The notes below the pieces were generated by a model that was not told the origin of the DNA, did no database searches, and worked only from the letters and a program-made list of their open reading frames with translations. Both the position numbers and the translations under genes were made by a program. From positions 1-32,762 of the forward strand of contig CAJUAC010000024.1 of assembly GCA_910583885.1 (NCBI GenBank): DNA of 32,762 bases. The letters are read 5' to 3'. How positions within the stretch are numbered: the stretch's first letter is position 1; the number at the start of each line of letters is the position of its first letter. This stretch comes from an uncultured Oscillospiraceae bacterium. Lineage in GTDB: Bacteria > Bacillota > Clostridia > Oscillospirales > Oscillospiraceae. Below are positions 8,232 through 15,265 of the stretch, in pieces.

Positions 8232-8708
8232 CTATATCTTTCTATATGGCGTGGTCTTCTGCTTCCGGTGCTTCCAGACAACAGCTAGGATGTCCTTTAA
8301 GACCAGGAAGGCGTCCAACTCGCTGTAGCCATACGCATTTCTCAGATCCTTGAGCAGCGCATCCAGCCTTGCAACGTAGTGTTCCACATCCACATCTTGT
8401 TGGTAGGTCAGCAGGATGGGATATTTTTTACCCCACGCCTTTGTCCAGTCGACCTTTTCTTCCAGGGCGGCACTCGTCCGCTCAATGGCCTGCTGGACCT
8501 CCCCGACGTCCATGTCGAAGTCAATCAGCTCGTCCAAGGACAGATGGTACAACAGGGCCAGCCGCTTGGACTGCTGTATGTCGGGGAGTGTTTCCCCGGT
8601 TTCCCACTTCGAGATAGTCTGCCGGCTTACTCCCAGTTTTTCTGCGACCTCCTCCTGGGAAAGGCCGCACTTTTTCCGCGCCTGAAATAAACTGTTTCCT
8701 AAATTCAT
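8232..8708 (-). CDS. XRE-family helix-turn-helix regulator
   Basis: Residues 4-60 form a Cro/C1-type HTH domain, with LSQEEVAEKLGVSRQTISKW as the two core helices and LSLDELI closing it. About 100 residues follow with helical, charged character and no membrane segment, probably a dimerisation or sensing domain. The ATG at 8708 has AAGAGGTG about 6 nt upstream. The protein is a DNA-binding repressor or activator of unknown target. It could be autoregulatory. A TATACT lies upstream at about 8740, but no good -35 accompanies it. Confidence 0.88.
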   Translation of the reverse strand: MNLGNSLFQARKKCGLSQEEVAEKLGVSRQTISKWETGETLPDIQQSKRLALLYHLSLDELIDFDMDVGEVQQAIERTSAALEEKVDWTKAWGKKYPILLTYQQDVDVEHYVARLDALLKDLRNAYGYSELDAFLVLKDILAVVWKHRKQKTTPYRKI

Positions 8709-9159
8709 GGATAACACCTCTTCCTTTTGGGATATCCACAGTATAAAAGATTCCAGGAGGAAACGCCACCAATTTGCGCTTGCAATTTCGCGCGTATTCT
8801 TAACGGAGGCAGAGGGGCTCCCCCGCAACGGAACCGGATTCGCGCCGCGATGGGTACTGTTCTCATCGGATGGAATTGCTGGAGTGACGAGGGTGGTAGA
8901 ACCTGCTATGAACCCCCGGAAAGACTGTCTAAAAATTTTTGATGACGTCTTTGTTTGTACCAGCGCACACGCTGCCCAGAGGATACTTTTGCAACTATTT
9001 CCGCTTGCTTGCTGCGGTTAAGCACTCCTTGACCAAATATTTGCCCACAGGCAGAGAGAACAGCCCTACCAGGGTTGTCTTGGTAATAATGATATGTATA
9101 CAACAGACAATGTCGCATGGCGGCTATAAATGGGACAGATGTGAATCATTTCACTCGTG
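8709..9159. other. Intergenic region between the XRE and HAD genes
   Basis: This 451-bp stretch contains no gene I can support. It should hold the XRE promoter at its left end and the 3' end of the HAD transcript at its right end. The segment 8881-8903 contains GGAGTGACG and GGTAGAACC. Both 9-mers recur on the opposite strand at 10070-10037, within the leader of the HAD gene. An imperfect AT-centred palindrome lies at about 8922-8956. The open frames here lack ribosome binding sites. Confidence 0.45.
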
Positions 9160-9966
9160 TTATCCTGCCTGCTGCGCCAAAAGGCCAGTAATCGTCCTCG
9201 CTATACCGTCTTCCCAGGAACATGCGCAGATCGCATCCGCAACATCTTTCAGATCCTGGCAGGAGTTCCCCATCGCAACCCCAAGTCCGGCCCATTGGAT
9301 GATCTCAATGTCATTACGGCTGTCGCCAAAAGCGATGCAGCGCTGCGGGTCCAGATCCAACATGGCCGCTAGTTTCCGGAGTGCAGTCATTTTATTCAGT
9401 CTGGGGCTGTATACATCGCACTCTGTCACATCGTGGAACAGTTCCACACGGTAATCATGGGCAATTGCAGCCAGCTCCGTTTTGATCTCATCGCTGCCGC
9501 GGATCGTAAATCCGAGAGGGAGCTCATGGTAGTGGTGGTCCATGGTGGCACAGGTTATGAACAGATCCCGGCTCAGGCCGATGTTGTTGAACACTTGGAA
9601 CATTTCGTCAGGGCTGCTGTAAAGATAGCTGTAGTCGCCATACTTGAGTAAAAGTCCATTGCCATATTTCTTTGTCAGCTCTACAACACGCTCTGTTTGC
9701 TCGATAGAGAAGCGGTATGCAAACAATTCCCTCGCACAGGCATCCTGGATGCTGTGCCCATTTGCGGTAACATAGTAATCTGCGGGGATCTTGGTCAGGC
9801 ACTCAACGCCCAGCAGCGGATAGGAGCGACCGGATGCAATGATGATCGTTGTCCCCTGCTTCTTCAGACGGTGGATCGCTTCAACGGTCGAGTCATGGAT
9901 CTTCCTGTCACGATAATCAAACAGCGTGCCGTCAACATCAAAAATTGCAGCTTGGATATTACACAT
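9160..9966 (-). CDS. Cof-type HAD-superfamily phosphatase
   Basis: The 268-residue protein has the HAD nucleophile motif DVDGT (Asp10, Asp12). A motif II Ser lies in IIIASGRS, a C2-type cap covers about residues 80-195, and motif IV is GDSRNDIEII, followed by GVAMGNS. This is the Cof/YidA-like subfamily, which hydrolyses sugar phosphates, nucleotide phosphates or flavin phosphates; the substrate cannot be read. The ATG at 9966 is chosen because the conserved motif starts a few residues later. Its ribosome binding site is weak (AAAGG at 13 nt), and a roughly 125-nt leader separates it from a strong promoter. It lies next to an RpiR regulator transcribed in the same direction but separated by a terminator. 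Confidence 0.9.
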   Translation of the reverse strand: MCNIQAAIFDVDGTLFDYRDRKIHDSTVEAIHRLKKQGTTIIIASGRSYPLLGVECLTKIPADYYVTANGHSIQDACARELFAYRFSIEQTERVVELTKKYGNGLLLKYGDYSYLYSSPDEMFQVFNNIGLSRDLFITCATMDHHYHELPLGFTIRGSDEIKTELAAIAHDYRVELFHDVTECDVYSPRLNKMTALRKLAAMLDLDPQRCIAFGDSRNDIEIIQWAGLGVAMGNSCQDLKDVADAICACSWEDGIARTITGLLAQQAG

Positions 9967-10097
9967 ATCTCTAACCGTACCTTTCTGTTGTACTGTGAGT
10001 CCTGGTGGTGGTGCCTCCAGTTCAGTTAACAAATTTGGTTCTACCGCTGAAATGCGGCGCCCGTCACTCCTCCGTGGAAAAAGGGGAAGGGTAGTCA

Positions 10098-10126
10098 AAA
10101 ATAGCACATATTTTCCCCTGTGTCAA
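10098..10126 (-). promoter_or_regulatory. Sigma-A promoter of the HAD gene
   Basis: On the minus strand, TTGACA (10126-10121) and TATTTT (10103-10098) are separated by 17 nt. It lies just downstream of the terminator that closes the RpiR gene. This implies a long 5' leader of about 125 nt before the HAD start codon. Confidence 0.8.
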
Positions 10127-10157
10127 GAAAATTTTTTTCATAAATCACAAAAGCGAT

Positions 10158-10195
10158 AAAAAAGGCATGGTGACTAAAAAATCACCATGCTTTTT
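10158..10195. terminator. Bidirectional intrinsic terminator
   Basis: GCATGGTGA (10165-10173) pairs perfectly with TCACCATGC (10182-10190). The stem is flanked by an A run on the left and TTTTT on the right. On the minus strand it ends the RpiR gene with a run of T residues. Confidence 0.88.
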
Positions 10196-10203
10196 GTGCG
10201 CAA

Positions 10204-11061
10204 TCACGACTGTCCGATGATAAAGCCAATGGTCTTTTCCCGATTCTCAGCTGTGATCTGCGGATTCCTCCGGCAATACTCAGTAAAAAGCAGGTCAACG
10301 ATGAATTGCATCCCTGCACAGACCGGGAGGGCGCTATACTGCCGGGAGCTCCCAATCACGTAACACAAAAGTACCTCGTCACAATAGCCAATGATCTTGG
10401 ACTGCGAGTAGCGCGTAATAGCAACAACTTTGGCGTTTCGCGCCCTTGCAAATTTTGCTATTTCGGTGGAGGAAATGTATTCGCCTGTGTAAGTGAAGAT
10501 AATCACAAGGCTATGTTCATCCATCAGAGAGGTTGAGAGCGCCTGAGATGCAGAATCAAGATTACAATGGAACTTGGAGGAAACACTCATAAATTGCAGC
10601 TTCGCTGCCAACGCAATAGGAAGCATATTGCCTGTTCCAACAAAGTGGACGTCCGCCGCCGCGTCGATCATATCGGCGATTCGGGAAAAGGCCGCAACAT
10701 CAATGCCTGAAACTGTCTTTGCATAGGCGTATGAATAAAGTGCGGTCATCTTGGAGATCAGCGCGGGGACAGAGTCATCCGAGTTGATCTCCTGGGATTC
10801 CGGGGCATCTGCGGCGGAAGATACTGCCAGGGAACGCATCAGCTCTAGCCGGAAATCCTGATATCCGTTCAGGCTTAGGTGACGGCAGAACCTTGACACC
10901 GTAGAAATACTGACGCCGCACTGGTCAGCCAGGTCGGAGATGGACAGGCTGACAGCCTTTTGGGGGTCAGCCAGAATAAAGGACGCAAGCTTCTCCTCTG
11001 TGGAACTCATCTGTGGAAACATGTCGGATATCTGGGACAATATATCGAATGTATATTTCAT
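10204..11061 (-). CDS. RpiR/MurR-family regulator (HTH plus SIS domain)
   Basis: The 285-residue protein has an N-terminal RpiR-type HTH (about residues 1-77), including SISDLADQCGVSISTVSRFCR. A C-terminal SIS sugar-phosphate-binding domain (about 125-270) follows, with VHFVGTGNM and IIFTYTGEY as the phosphosugar loops. Members sense sugar phosphates or amino-sugar derivatives and control catabolic genes. The ATG at 11061 has AAGGGGG just upstream. It is divergent from a broken lipoprotein gene that looks like the first gene of a sugar or solute importer, so the original target operon may have been lost. Transcription ends at the terminator near 10165-10190. Confidence 0.92.
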   Translation of the reverse strand: MKYTFDILSQISDMFPQMSSTEEKLASFILADPQKAVSLSISDLADQCGVSISTVSRFCRHLSLNGYQDFRLELMRSLAVSSAADAPESQEINSDDSVPALISKMTALYSYAYAKTVSGIDVAAFSRIADMIDAAADVHFVGTGNMLPIALAAKLQFMSVSSKFHCNLDSASQALSTSLMDEHSLVIIFTYTGEYISSTEIAKFARARNAKVVAITRYSQSKIIGYCDEVLLCYVIGSSRQYSALPVCAGMQFIVDLLFTEYCRRNPQITAENREKTIGFIIGQS

Positions 11062-11113
11062 GCTTCCCCCTTACTGCCCGGATCAGATCATAATCTTTCG
11101 TTTGTCAGGAGAA

Positions 11114-11142
11114 ATTATATCATCAAACATACCCTGTGTCCA
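11114..11142 (-). promoter_or_regulatory. Promoter of the RpiR gene
   Basis: On the minus strand, TGGACA (11142-11137) and a perfect TATAAT (11119-11114) are spaced by 17 nt, about 50 nt before the start codon. Confidence 0.8.
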
Positions 11143-11233
11143 GATTTTTCGGGGTTGAATATTTGAATGACTCTACAAAAAGCGTCAAAAAACCTTGGCC
11201 AATACTCCCCATGAAAAGAAAATAATTTTCTTT

Positions 11234-11485
11234 GTGAAGAGACACACCAAAAGGAGGATTCTGTCCGTCATCGCAATGCTCCTTGCGTTGGTGATGCTAG
11301 CCGCTTGCGGCTCATCGCTGAACCAGACCCCTGCAGATAATTCCCCAGCCAGTACGCCCTCAGCCGACAGCAATCAGCCCGCAGACAGCGGGTCTGCGCC
11401 AATCCAAACTTCTGCGCCAGTTTCCGGTACAGCGAAAGCTGTTCTGGAAACTGGCGCATTTCTTCTGTCATTCCGGATTCATTGA
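11234..11485 (+). pseudogene. Broken lipoprotein gene (signal peptide and linker only)
   Basis: The reading frame from GTG 11234 encodes a basic n-region, a hydrophobic core and a lipobox LAAC followed by Gly-Ser. A Ser/Pro/Ala/Asp-rich linker then ends about 20 residues later in unrelated sequence. This is the N terminus of a typical ABC-importer substrate-binding lipoprotein, and the ligand-binding body is absent. The stop (11483-11485) lies inside the next, convergent gene. The break coincides with a 44-nt hairpin at 11414-11457. No good ribosome binding site precedes the GTG. It is divergent from the RpiR gene, as an importer under its control would be. A genuine small lipoprotein is less likely. 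Confidence 0.65.
11414..11457. repeat. Long imperfect hairpin at the lipoprotein break point
   Basis: Two 20-nt arms beginning GCGCCAGTTTCC pair with two mismatches around a GAAA tetraloop. The right side is followed by ATTTCTTCTG, a poor T run. It sits inside the end of the broken lipoprotein frame. It could be a terminator, the end of a small mobile element or a recombination scar. It does not show the conserved bases of integron attC sites. Confidence 0.6.
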
Positions 11486-12369
11486 ATATGGATTTCCGAA
11501 ACAGTATTTTCCACCCCGTTGATTTGCAATCTGACATGGACTTTCCCATTTTCAAATGCATTCAAAGGATACTCCAATGGTTCAGAAAGATTTGTAACAT
11601 CAATAGATTTTGCTACATCTCCCTGTACCAGCCACAAGACAAGTGTTGCTCCATCGGGTACTGTACCGCAGGAAATATCAGCGTAAAGCAGTTGAGCGTC
11701 TGCGTCTGCAATTGTCATGTTCTGTTCTTTCACAAACCCTTCACTGGCGCTTCTAAAATCCAGCTTCCAAACATCACCCAGATAAGCGTTATCATTCATA
11801 CGGATTGAACCCAAGTTCCATACTCGATCATTGGAAGCAACATTTGTGTTGATGCCCTTTCCAGTGGCCGCACTGACGATAAAACCTGTCAGGCATACCA
11901 GCATAAGCACCATACTCACCATACCAGCAATAATAAATGCCAAGTGATGCGTTCCTTGCTTTGCCATAACACGATGATCCTCCTTTTCGATAGGCGTTCC
12001 ACACTTTTCACAATAGTTTGCCTTCATTGAAATTCGGTGTCCGCAAGCCGGGCATGTTGCTTTGATTTCTGAACGGCGCAGAAAGTAAATCAGCAATCCC
12101 ATAAAGGGGGTGGCTGCAAAAACGACAATTGCCCATAATACAGGATCATCCCCGCGCCTTTTACAATCCTGATATACCCATGCTGCAAAAAAAGCAGAGG
12201 TACACAGTGCAAAAAGGATGAAGCAAAGAAGCAGGACAGGAAGCAGCATGGAAAGACCGCTGAACCCGTCACTTTTCAGAAAAAACAGACCCAACCGTAA
12301 AAGAATTAACAGCAGGACAACTGGGATAGCAATATAAAGCAGAAGCCGGTTCCTTTTTGCAGCGTTCAT
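11479..12369 (-). CDS. Membrane protein with zinc ribbon, last gene of the ECF operon
   Basis: The 296-residue protein has hydrophobic segments at about 9-30, 40-66 and 79-97. A cytoplasmic zinc ribbon with two CxxC pairs (Cys106/109 and Cys120/123) follows, then another membrane segment at about 143-168. The C-terminal domain of about 125 residues is predicted to be outside and is beta-rich. The start overlaps the stop of the preceding gene (ATGA), so the protein belongs with the ECF sigma factor and its partner. Zinc ribbons joined to an outer domain are common in Gram-positive envelope proteins of unknown role. A sensing or envelope-stress role is inferred from the operon only. Confidence 0.85.
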   Translation of the reverse strand: MNAAKRNRLLLYIAIPVVLLLILLRLGLFFLKSDGFSGLSMLLPVLLLCFILFALCTSAFFAAWVYQDCKRRGDDPVLWAIVVFAATPFMGLLIYFLRRSEIKATCPACGHRISMKANYCEKCGTPIEKEDHRVMAKQGTHHLAFIIAGMVSMVLMLVCLTGFIVSAATGKGINTNVASNDRVWNLGSIRMNDNAYLGDVWKLDFRSASEGFVKEQNMTIADADAQLLYADISCGTVPDGATLVLWLVQGDVAKSIDVTNLSEPLEYPLNAFENGKVHVRLQINGVENTVSEIHIQ

Positions 12370-12743
12370 ACCAGCGCACCTCTTTTCTCAATGCGGATTG
12401 CGATGTCCTCTTTTATGTTTGCCCTTTTTACGCCTGCTATGGTAAGCAATATGCCGGCCGTACCAACATAGAAGCAGATGCCTGCGGCAAGATAAGATAA
12501 ATAAATATTTTCAATCATGATCAGAGCAAACAGTGCTAACAAGGAAAACGTTATCAGGTTCAAAACCATCGGCAAATACCAAAGTGATACTCTATGTGTG
12601 GCAGGTTGTTTTCGCAGGACGGCTTCTTGCTGATACAGGGCTGCCTTGAGTTCCTTATTCAATTCCGGGGCTGGGATATCCGTCATTTTCATAGAAGCCC
12701 GGATCACTTCTTCCATGTCCATGTTAGAATGGTTATCTCTCAT
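12366..12743 (-). CDS. Small two-helix membrane protein, candidate anti-sigma factor
   Basis: The protein of about 125 residues has a cytoplasmic N-terminal part with an acidic, helical segment, then two membrane segments (about residues 55-80 and 82-105) and a short basic tail. It starts 11 nt inside the end of the ECF sigma gene, with GGAGG 9 nt before ATG 12743, and ends overlapping the zinc-ribbon gene. Position directly after an ECF sigma gene, together with the topology, makes it the likely anti-sigma factor. It has no obvious zinc-binding HxxxCxxC motif. This role is inference. Confidence 0.8.
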   Translation of the reverse strand: MRDNHSNMDMEEVIRASMKMTDIPAPELNKELKAALYQQEAVLRKQPATHRVSLWYLPMVLNLITFSLLALFALIMIENIYLSYLAAGICFYVGTAGILLTIAGVKRANIKEDIAIRIEKRGALV

Positions 12744-13257
12744 AACCAGCATCCTCCAATCTTTTTTTAATTAAACTTCTTCCCTTGAATAGCCGGCTTT
12801 TCACGGTACCAGACGGCTTCTTCAGAATAGCCGCGATCTGCTCTATGGGACAATTGGAAAGGTAGAACAATATGAGCGGCACCTGAAATCTTTCCGGGAG
12901 AGTCTGGATGATTTGGCGGACTTCCGCAAGCAATTCTTTTTGAAGATAATCTTCCTCAATACTTTCTTCAGAATGCAGTACCGTTTCCCGTTCATTATCA
13001 ATATTGCTGCAAGGGGCAATCATGTTTCGGCGGGCTTGTTTTCTTCTGTCACTTTTCCAAAGGTTATGAGCTAAGGAGAAAAACAGCGCTTTCGGGTTAT
13101 TCTCCCAGTCAATCGTCCAGCCCGTTTCTAACGCTTTTAGGAAAGTTTGTTGATATAAATCCTCGGCATCTGCCTTATCCACACAGAGCTTTAGGCAAAA
13201 TCTGTATATATCGGTACCGAAATCATCAATACATTTTTCTATTTCTGCTGCATTCAC
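12733..13257 (-). CDS. ECF-type RNA polymerase sigma factor
   Basis: The 174-residue protein has sigma region 2 in the N-terminal half (DIYRFCLKLCVDKADAEDLY, then a KALFFSLAHNLWKS promoter-melting segment). Sigma region 4 occupies the C-terminal third (LPERFQVPLILFYLS, then GTVKSRLFKGRSLIKKRL as the HTH). Regions 1 and 3 are absent, as in ECF sigmas. The start is GTG 13257 with AGGAGG 7 nt upstream. It is the first of three overlapping genes. A TGAACC-N16-CGAATA element upstream suggests the operon is autoregulated. Confidence 0.93.
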   Translation of the reverse strand: MNAAEIEKCIDDFGTDIYRFCLKLCVDKADAEDLYQQTFLKALETGWTIDWENNPKALFFSLAHNLWKSDRRKQARRNMIAPCSNIDNERETVLHSEESIEEDYLQKELLAEVRQIIQTLPERFQVPLILFYLSNCPIEQIAAILKKPSGTVKSRLFKGRSLIKKRLEDAGYER

Positions 13258-13286
13258 TGGTTCACCTCCTCTGCCTGTTCACCCTA

Positions 13287-13314
13287 TATTCGCTATGACT
13301 TTGTATGCGGTTCA
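13287..13314 (-). promoter_or_regulatory. Candidate ECF-type promoter of the sigma operon
   Basis: On the minus strand, TGAACC (13314-13309) is followed after 16 nt by CGAATA (13292-13287). The AAC core of the -35 and the CG start of the -10 are typical of ECF-dependent promoters. A good sigma-A promoter is not seen here. Confidence 0.5.
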
Positions 13315-13328
13315 TTTTTTTATAAAAA

Positions 13329-13366
13329 TACTGGGAGCGGAAATGAGATACTCTCCGCTCCCAGTA
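13329..13366 (-). terminator. Intrinsic terminator of the DHFR-like gene
   Basis: TACTGGGAGCGG (13329-13340) pairs perfectly with CCGCTCCCAGTA (13355-13366). On the minus strand it is followed by TTTTTAT. It insulates the ECF operon from the gene upstream. Confidence 0.85.
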
Positions 13367-13385
13367 ATGATAGCCTGGAGCTGTG

Positions 13386-13931
13386 TCAGCCTCCAGGCCT
13401 GCTCTTTCGGTAAATCAGCTCAACAATCTCCCCAATATTTTTGCAGCTTTCTAACTGCAGATTCGTTTTCGGAAATCCTGCTGGGAAAAGTGGAATCCCA
13501 TCTCCAAGGACAGTTGGCATAACGTAAATGTAATATGTATCAATTAAATTCTCGCGCATGAAGCACCGGACGATTTCTCCTCCGCCCATGAGCCAAATAT
13601 TCCCGGAGTGCTTTTTAGAAATCAAATCGAGTACTTGCTGTCCCGGTTGTAAAGAAGTAAACTGGACATTCGGGTCATATGGGTGCTGTTGTCGTGTACA
13701 TACATAACAGGGCATCCCCTCGTAGGGCCATTTATCCGGAGAAAGGTCATTTTTTATTTGGCGATAGGTCTTCCCTCCAAGGATGATCGCCTGCATGGAG
13801 TGATAGAATTCCTCATACGCAAGATACGGTGAAGGGCTTGGCGTTTCCTCTAAAAAGCGGACATTCCCATCTTTTTCAGCAATGTATCCATCTAAGGACA
13901 TCGCAATATATAGGATCAGTTTGTTGTTCAT
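13386..13931 (-). CDS. Dihydrofolate reductase-like (RibD C-terminal family) protein
   Basis: The 181-residue protein starts with the family signature LYIAMSLDGYIA. It continues with an AIILGGKTYRQI segment and the nucleotide-binding IWLMGGGEIVR region, then a C-terminal VMPTVLGDGIPLF. This is the YwjB/YyaP-like branch of the DHFR/RibD-C fold, presumed NADPH-dependent reductases of unknown substrate. It is not the housekeeping folA. The ATG at 13931 has AAGGAG 8 nt upstream. It is a single gene with its own terminator, and its A+T-rich codons match the neighbouring ECF operon. Confidence 0.88.
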   Translation of the reverse strand: MNNKLILYIAMSLDGYIAEKDGNVRFLEETPSPSPYLAYEEFYHSMQAIILGGKTYRQIKNDLSPDKWPYEGMPCYVCTRQQHPYDPNVQFTSLQPGQQVLDLISKKHSGNIWLMGGGEIVRCFMRENLIDTYYIYVMPTVLGDGIPLFPAGFPKTNLQLESCKNIGEIVELIYRKSRPGG

Positions 13932-14117
13932 AATACATCTCCTTGTTTTCGCACCTGTTCTATCTGCTTCTTTGCCAGCTGACGGAATTGCTCTGCGGCT
14001 TGCCTGGCTGCTCACCGCTATTGATCTCTCTGCAAATTACGTTGCGCAGGATCGATCGTCCCGGGTTTCCCCATAAGGGTCTACTATCGCGCCGTACCAG
14101 CCCTATGTATCCTGAGC

Positions 14118-14157
14118 GGCAGCGGGAACCTGCCGGTTTCATGCCGTTCCCGCTGCC
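14118..14157 (+). terminator. Hairpin upstream of the lysis cassette
   Basis: GGCAGCGGGAAC (14118-14129) pairs perfectly with GTTCCCGCTGCC (14146-14157) across a 16-nt loop. It sits 14 nt before the ribosome binding site of the first lysis-cassette gene. Only AAATG follows, with no T run. It may be the terminator of a lost upstream phage gene or a leader structure that limits read-through. Confidence 0.55.
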
Positions 14158-14180
14158 AAATGATACGAGGAGGTACGAAT

Positions 14181-14528
14181 ATGACCGCATTTTACAACCG
14201 CCACTACATTACCGCCGACGCCCAGGGACGCATCACCAGCGGCTGGAGCGACGGCCCCCATCCGGACCGGGATATTGCGGACGCAATCTGCATCAATGAC
14301 AAAGGCGGCTATCAGTTCCGGCTCTGCCCGGGAGGCGAGGAGAACCCGCCCTTGCATACAATAGAAGGGATCCCGCTCTACCAGTGGGATGGGGAACAGA
14401 TATGTCCCCGCCCCGAGGCGGATATTGAGGCCGACAGGGCCGCTATCCCTGCCCCACCCCCCAGCACCCAGGAGCAGCTGCGGGCTGATGTGGACTTTTT
14501 AGCTGCTATGCAGGGGGTGAGCCTGTGA
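14181..14528 (+). CDS. Phage tail-end protein of unknown function
   Basis: The 115-residue protein opens with an aromatic strand-rich part (MTAFYNRHYITADAQGRITS), continues with a Gly/Pro-rich middle and ends with a Pro-rich linker plus a short helix. I do not recognise a named domain. Similar small proteins lie between tail-fibre genes and xkdX in Firmicutes phages, and this one is GTGA-coupled to an XkdX-type gene. The ATG at 14181 has AGGAGG 7 nt upstream. The tail-fibre gene expected before it is missing. Confidence 0.78.
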   Translation: MTAFYNRHYITADAQGRITSGWSDGPHPDRDIADAICINDKGGYQFRLCPGGEENPPLHTIEGIPLYQWDGEQICPRPEADIEADRAAIPAPPPSTQEQLRADVDFLAAMQGVSL

Positions 14529-14665
14529 ACGTATACGAATTGGCAAAATCCTACTACCCCCGCCTATGGGATCAGGCCCGTCTGGAAGCCCTGGCAGCCG
14601 CCGGCCGGCTGACCCAGGAGGAGCTCTGCGAGATCATCGGGGAGAGCACAGAGAGGGATGGGTGA
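14525..14665 (+). CDS. XkdX-family phage protein (46 aa)
   Basis: This very small protein contains the family pattern of an aromatic-rich start (VYELAKSYYPRLWD) followed by a helix and a LTQEELCEIIG motif near the end. XkdX proteins are found at the tail-fibre/lysis boundary of Bacillus PBSX-like and clostridial prophages; their function is unknown. The start is GTG 14525, whose GTGA overlaps the previous stop. The next gene begins inside or just after it. Confidence 0.82.
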   Translation: MNVYELAKSYYPRLWDQARLEALAAAGRLTQEELCEIIGESTERDG

Positions 14666-14909
14666 GGCCATGGAGTCCATTCTTGTTGCGCTGATTGGCC
14701 TGGCGGGATCTGCCGCCGGTTCGCTGTGCGGCGTACTGGTATCCTCCAAGCTGACCCAGTACCGGCTGGAGCAGCTGGAGAAAAAGGTGCAGGCCCACAA
14801 CAACCTTATTGACCGGACCTACCGGCTGGAGGAGCGCACAGAGCTCCAGGAAGAAAAAATCAAGGTGGCAAACCACCGCATTGATGGCCTGGAAAACGCG
14901 CTTAATTAA
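14658..14909 (+). CDS. Small membrane plus coiled-coil phage protein (holin-associated type)
   Basis: The 83-residue protein has one N-terminal membrane segment (about residues 7-28) and a charged helical C-terminal part with heptad character, ending KVANHRIDGLE. Such XhlA-like or DUF7365-like proteins precede holin genes in Firmicutes prophages and may assist lysis. The start could be ATG 14658, overlapping xkdX, or ATG 14670; both have purine-rich sequence upstream. Position between xkdX and a holin supports the phage assignment. Confidence 0.75.
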   Translation: MGEAMESILVALIGLAGSAAGSLCGVLVSSKLTQYRLEQLEKKVQAHNNLIDRTYRLEERTELQEEKIKVANHRIDGLENALN

Positions 14910-14923
14910 GAAGGAGGGGTTCT

Positions 14924-15265
14924 ATGGAGGATCTATACGGGATCATCGGGAAACTGCTGGCGGCCCTGATGGCAGGGCTGCTGGCCTATCTGACACCCAA
15001 GGTGAGGGCGTGGCTGGAAGCCAACACCAGCAGGGCGGCACAGGAGCGGCTCTGCCTGCTGGTACAGTCCTTCGCCCAGGCGGCGGAGCAGCTCTATCAC
15101 GATACGGACCCCAGCGGCGAGGCGCGCAGCCGCTTTGTCCAAGAGCAGCTGGCCGCCCTGGGGGTGGAGGTCACAGAGGCTGTACGCAATATGGTTGAGG
15201 GCGCGGTTTGGGAGATCAATATGGAAACGAGAAAGGCCTGTGCGGCGGGAGGCGGCAATGGATAA
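14924..15265 (+). CDS. LL-H-family phage holin
   Basis: The 113-residue protein has one N-terminal membrane segment (about residues 5-23), followed by an amphipathic helical region (VRAWLEANTSRAAQERLCLL) and a conserved-looking acidic C-terminal helix. This fits holins of the LL-H group, which permeabilise the membrane so that endolysin reaches the wall. GGAGG lies 6 nt before ATG 14924. Its last codons overlap the endolysin start by 8 nt, a typical holin-lysin coupling. Confidence 0.82.
   Translation: MEDLYGIIGKLLAALMAGLLAYLTPKVRAWLEANTSRAAQERLCLLVQSFAQAAEQLYHDTDPSGEARSRFVQEQLAALGVEVTEAVRNMVEGAVWEINMETRKACAAGGGNG

Noticed and set aside
8881..8910. GAGGGTGGTAGAACC resembles the T-box antiterminator sequence
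   Set aside because: The consensus AGGGTGGNACCGCG is interrupted, I see no specifier stem upstream, no antiterminator/terminator choice, and no plus-strand gene follows.
8939..9454. Plus-strand open frame of 171 codons
   Set aside because: It runs antisense into the HAD gene, lacks a ribosome binding site, and its translation has no domain character.
11414..11457. Hairpin considered as an integron attC site
   Set aside because: The conserved GTTRRRY/RYYYAAC ends are absent and no integrase is present.
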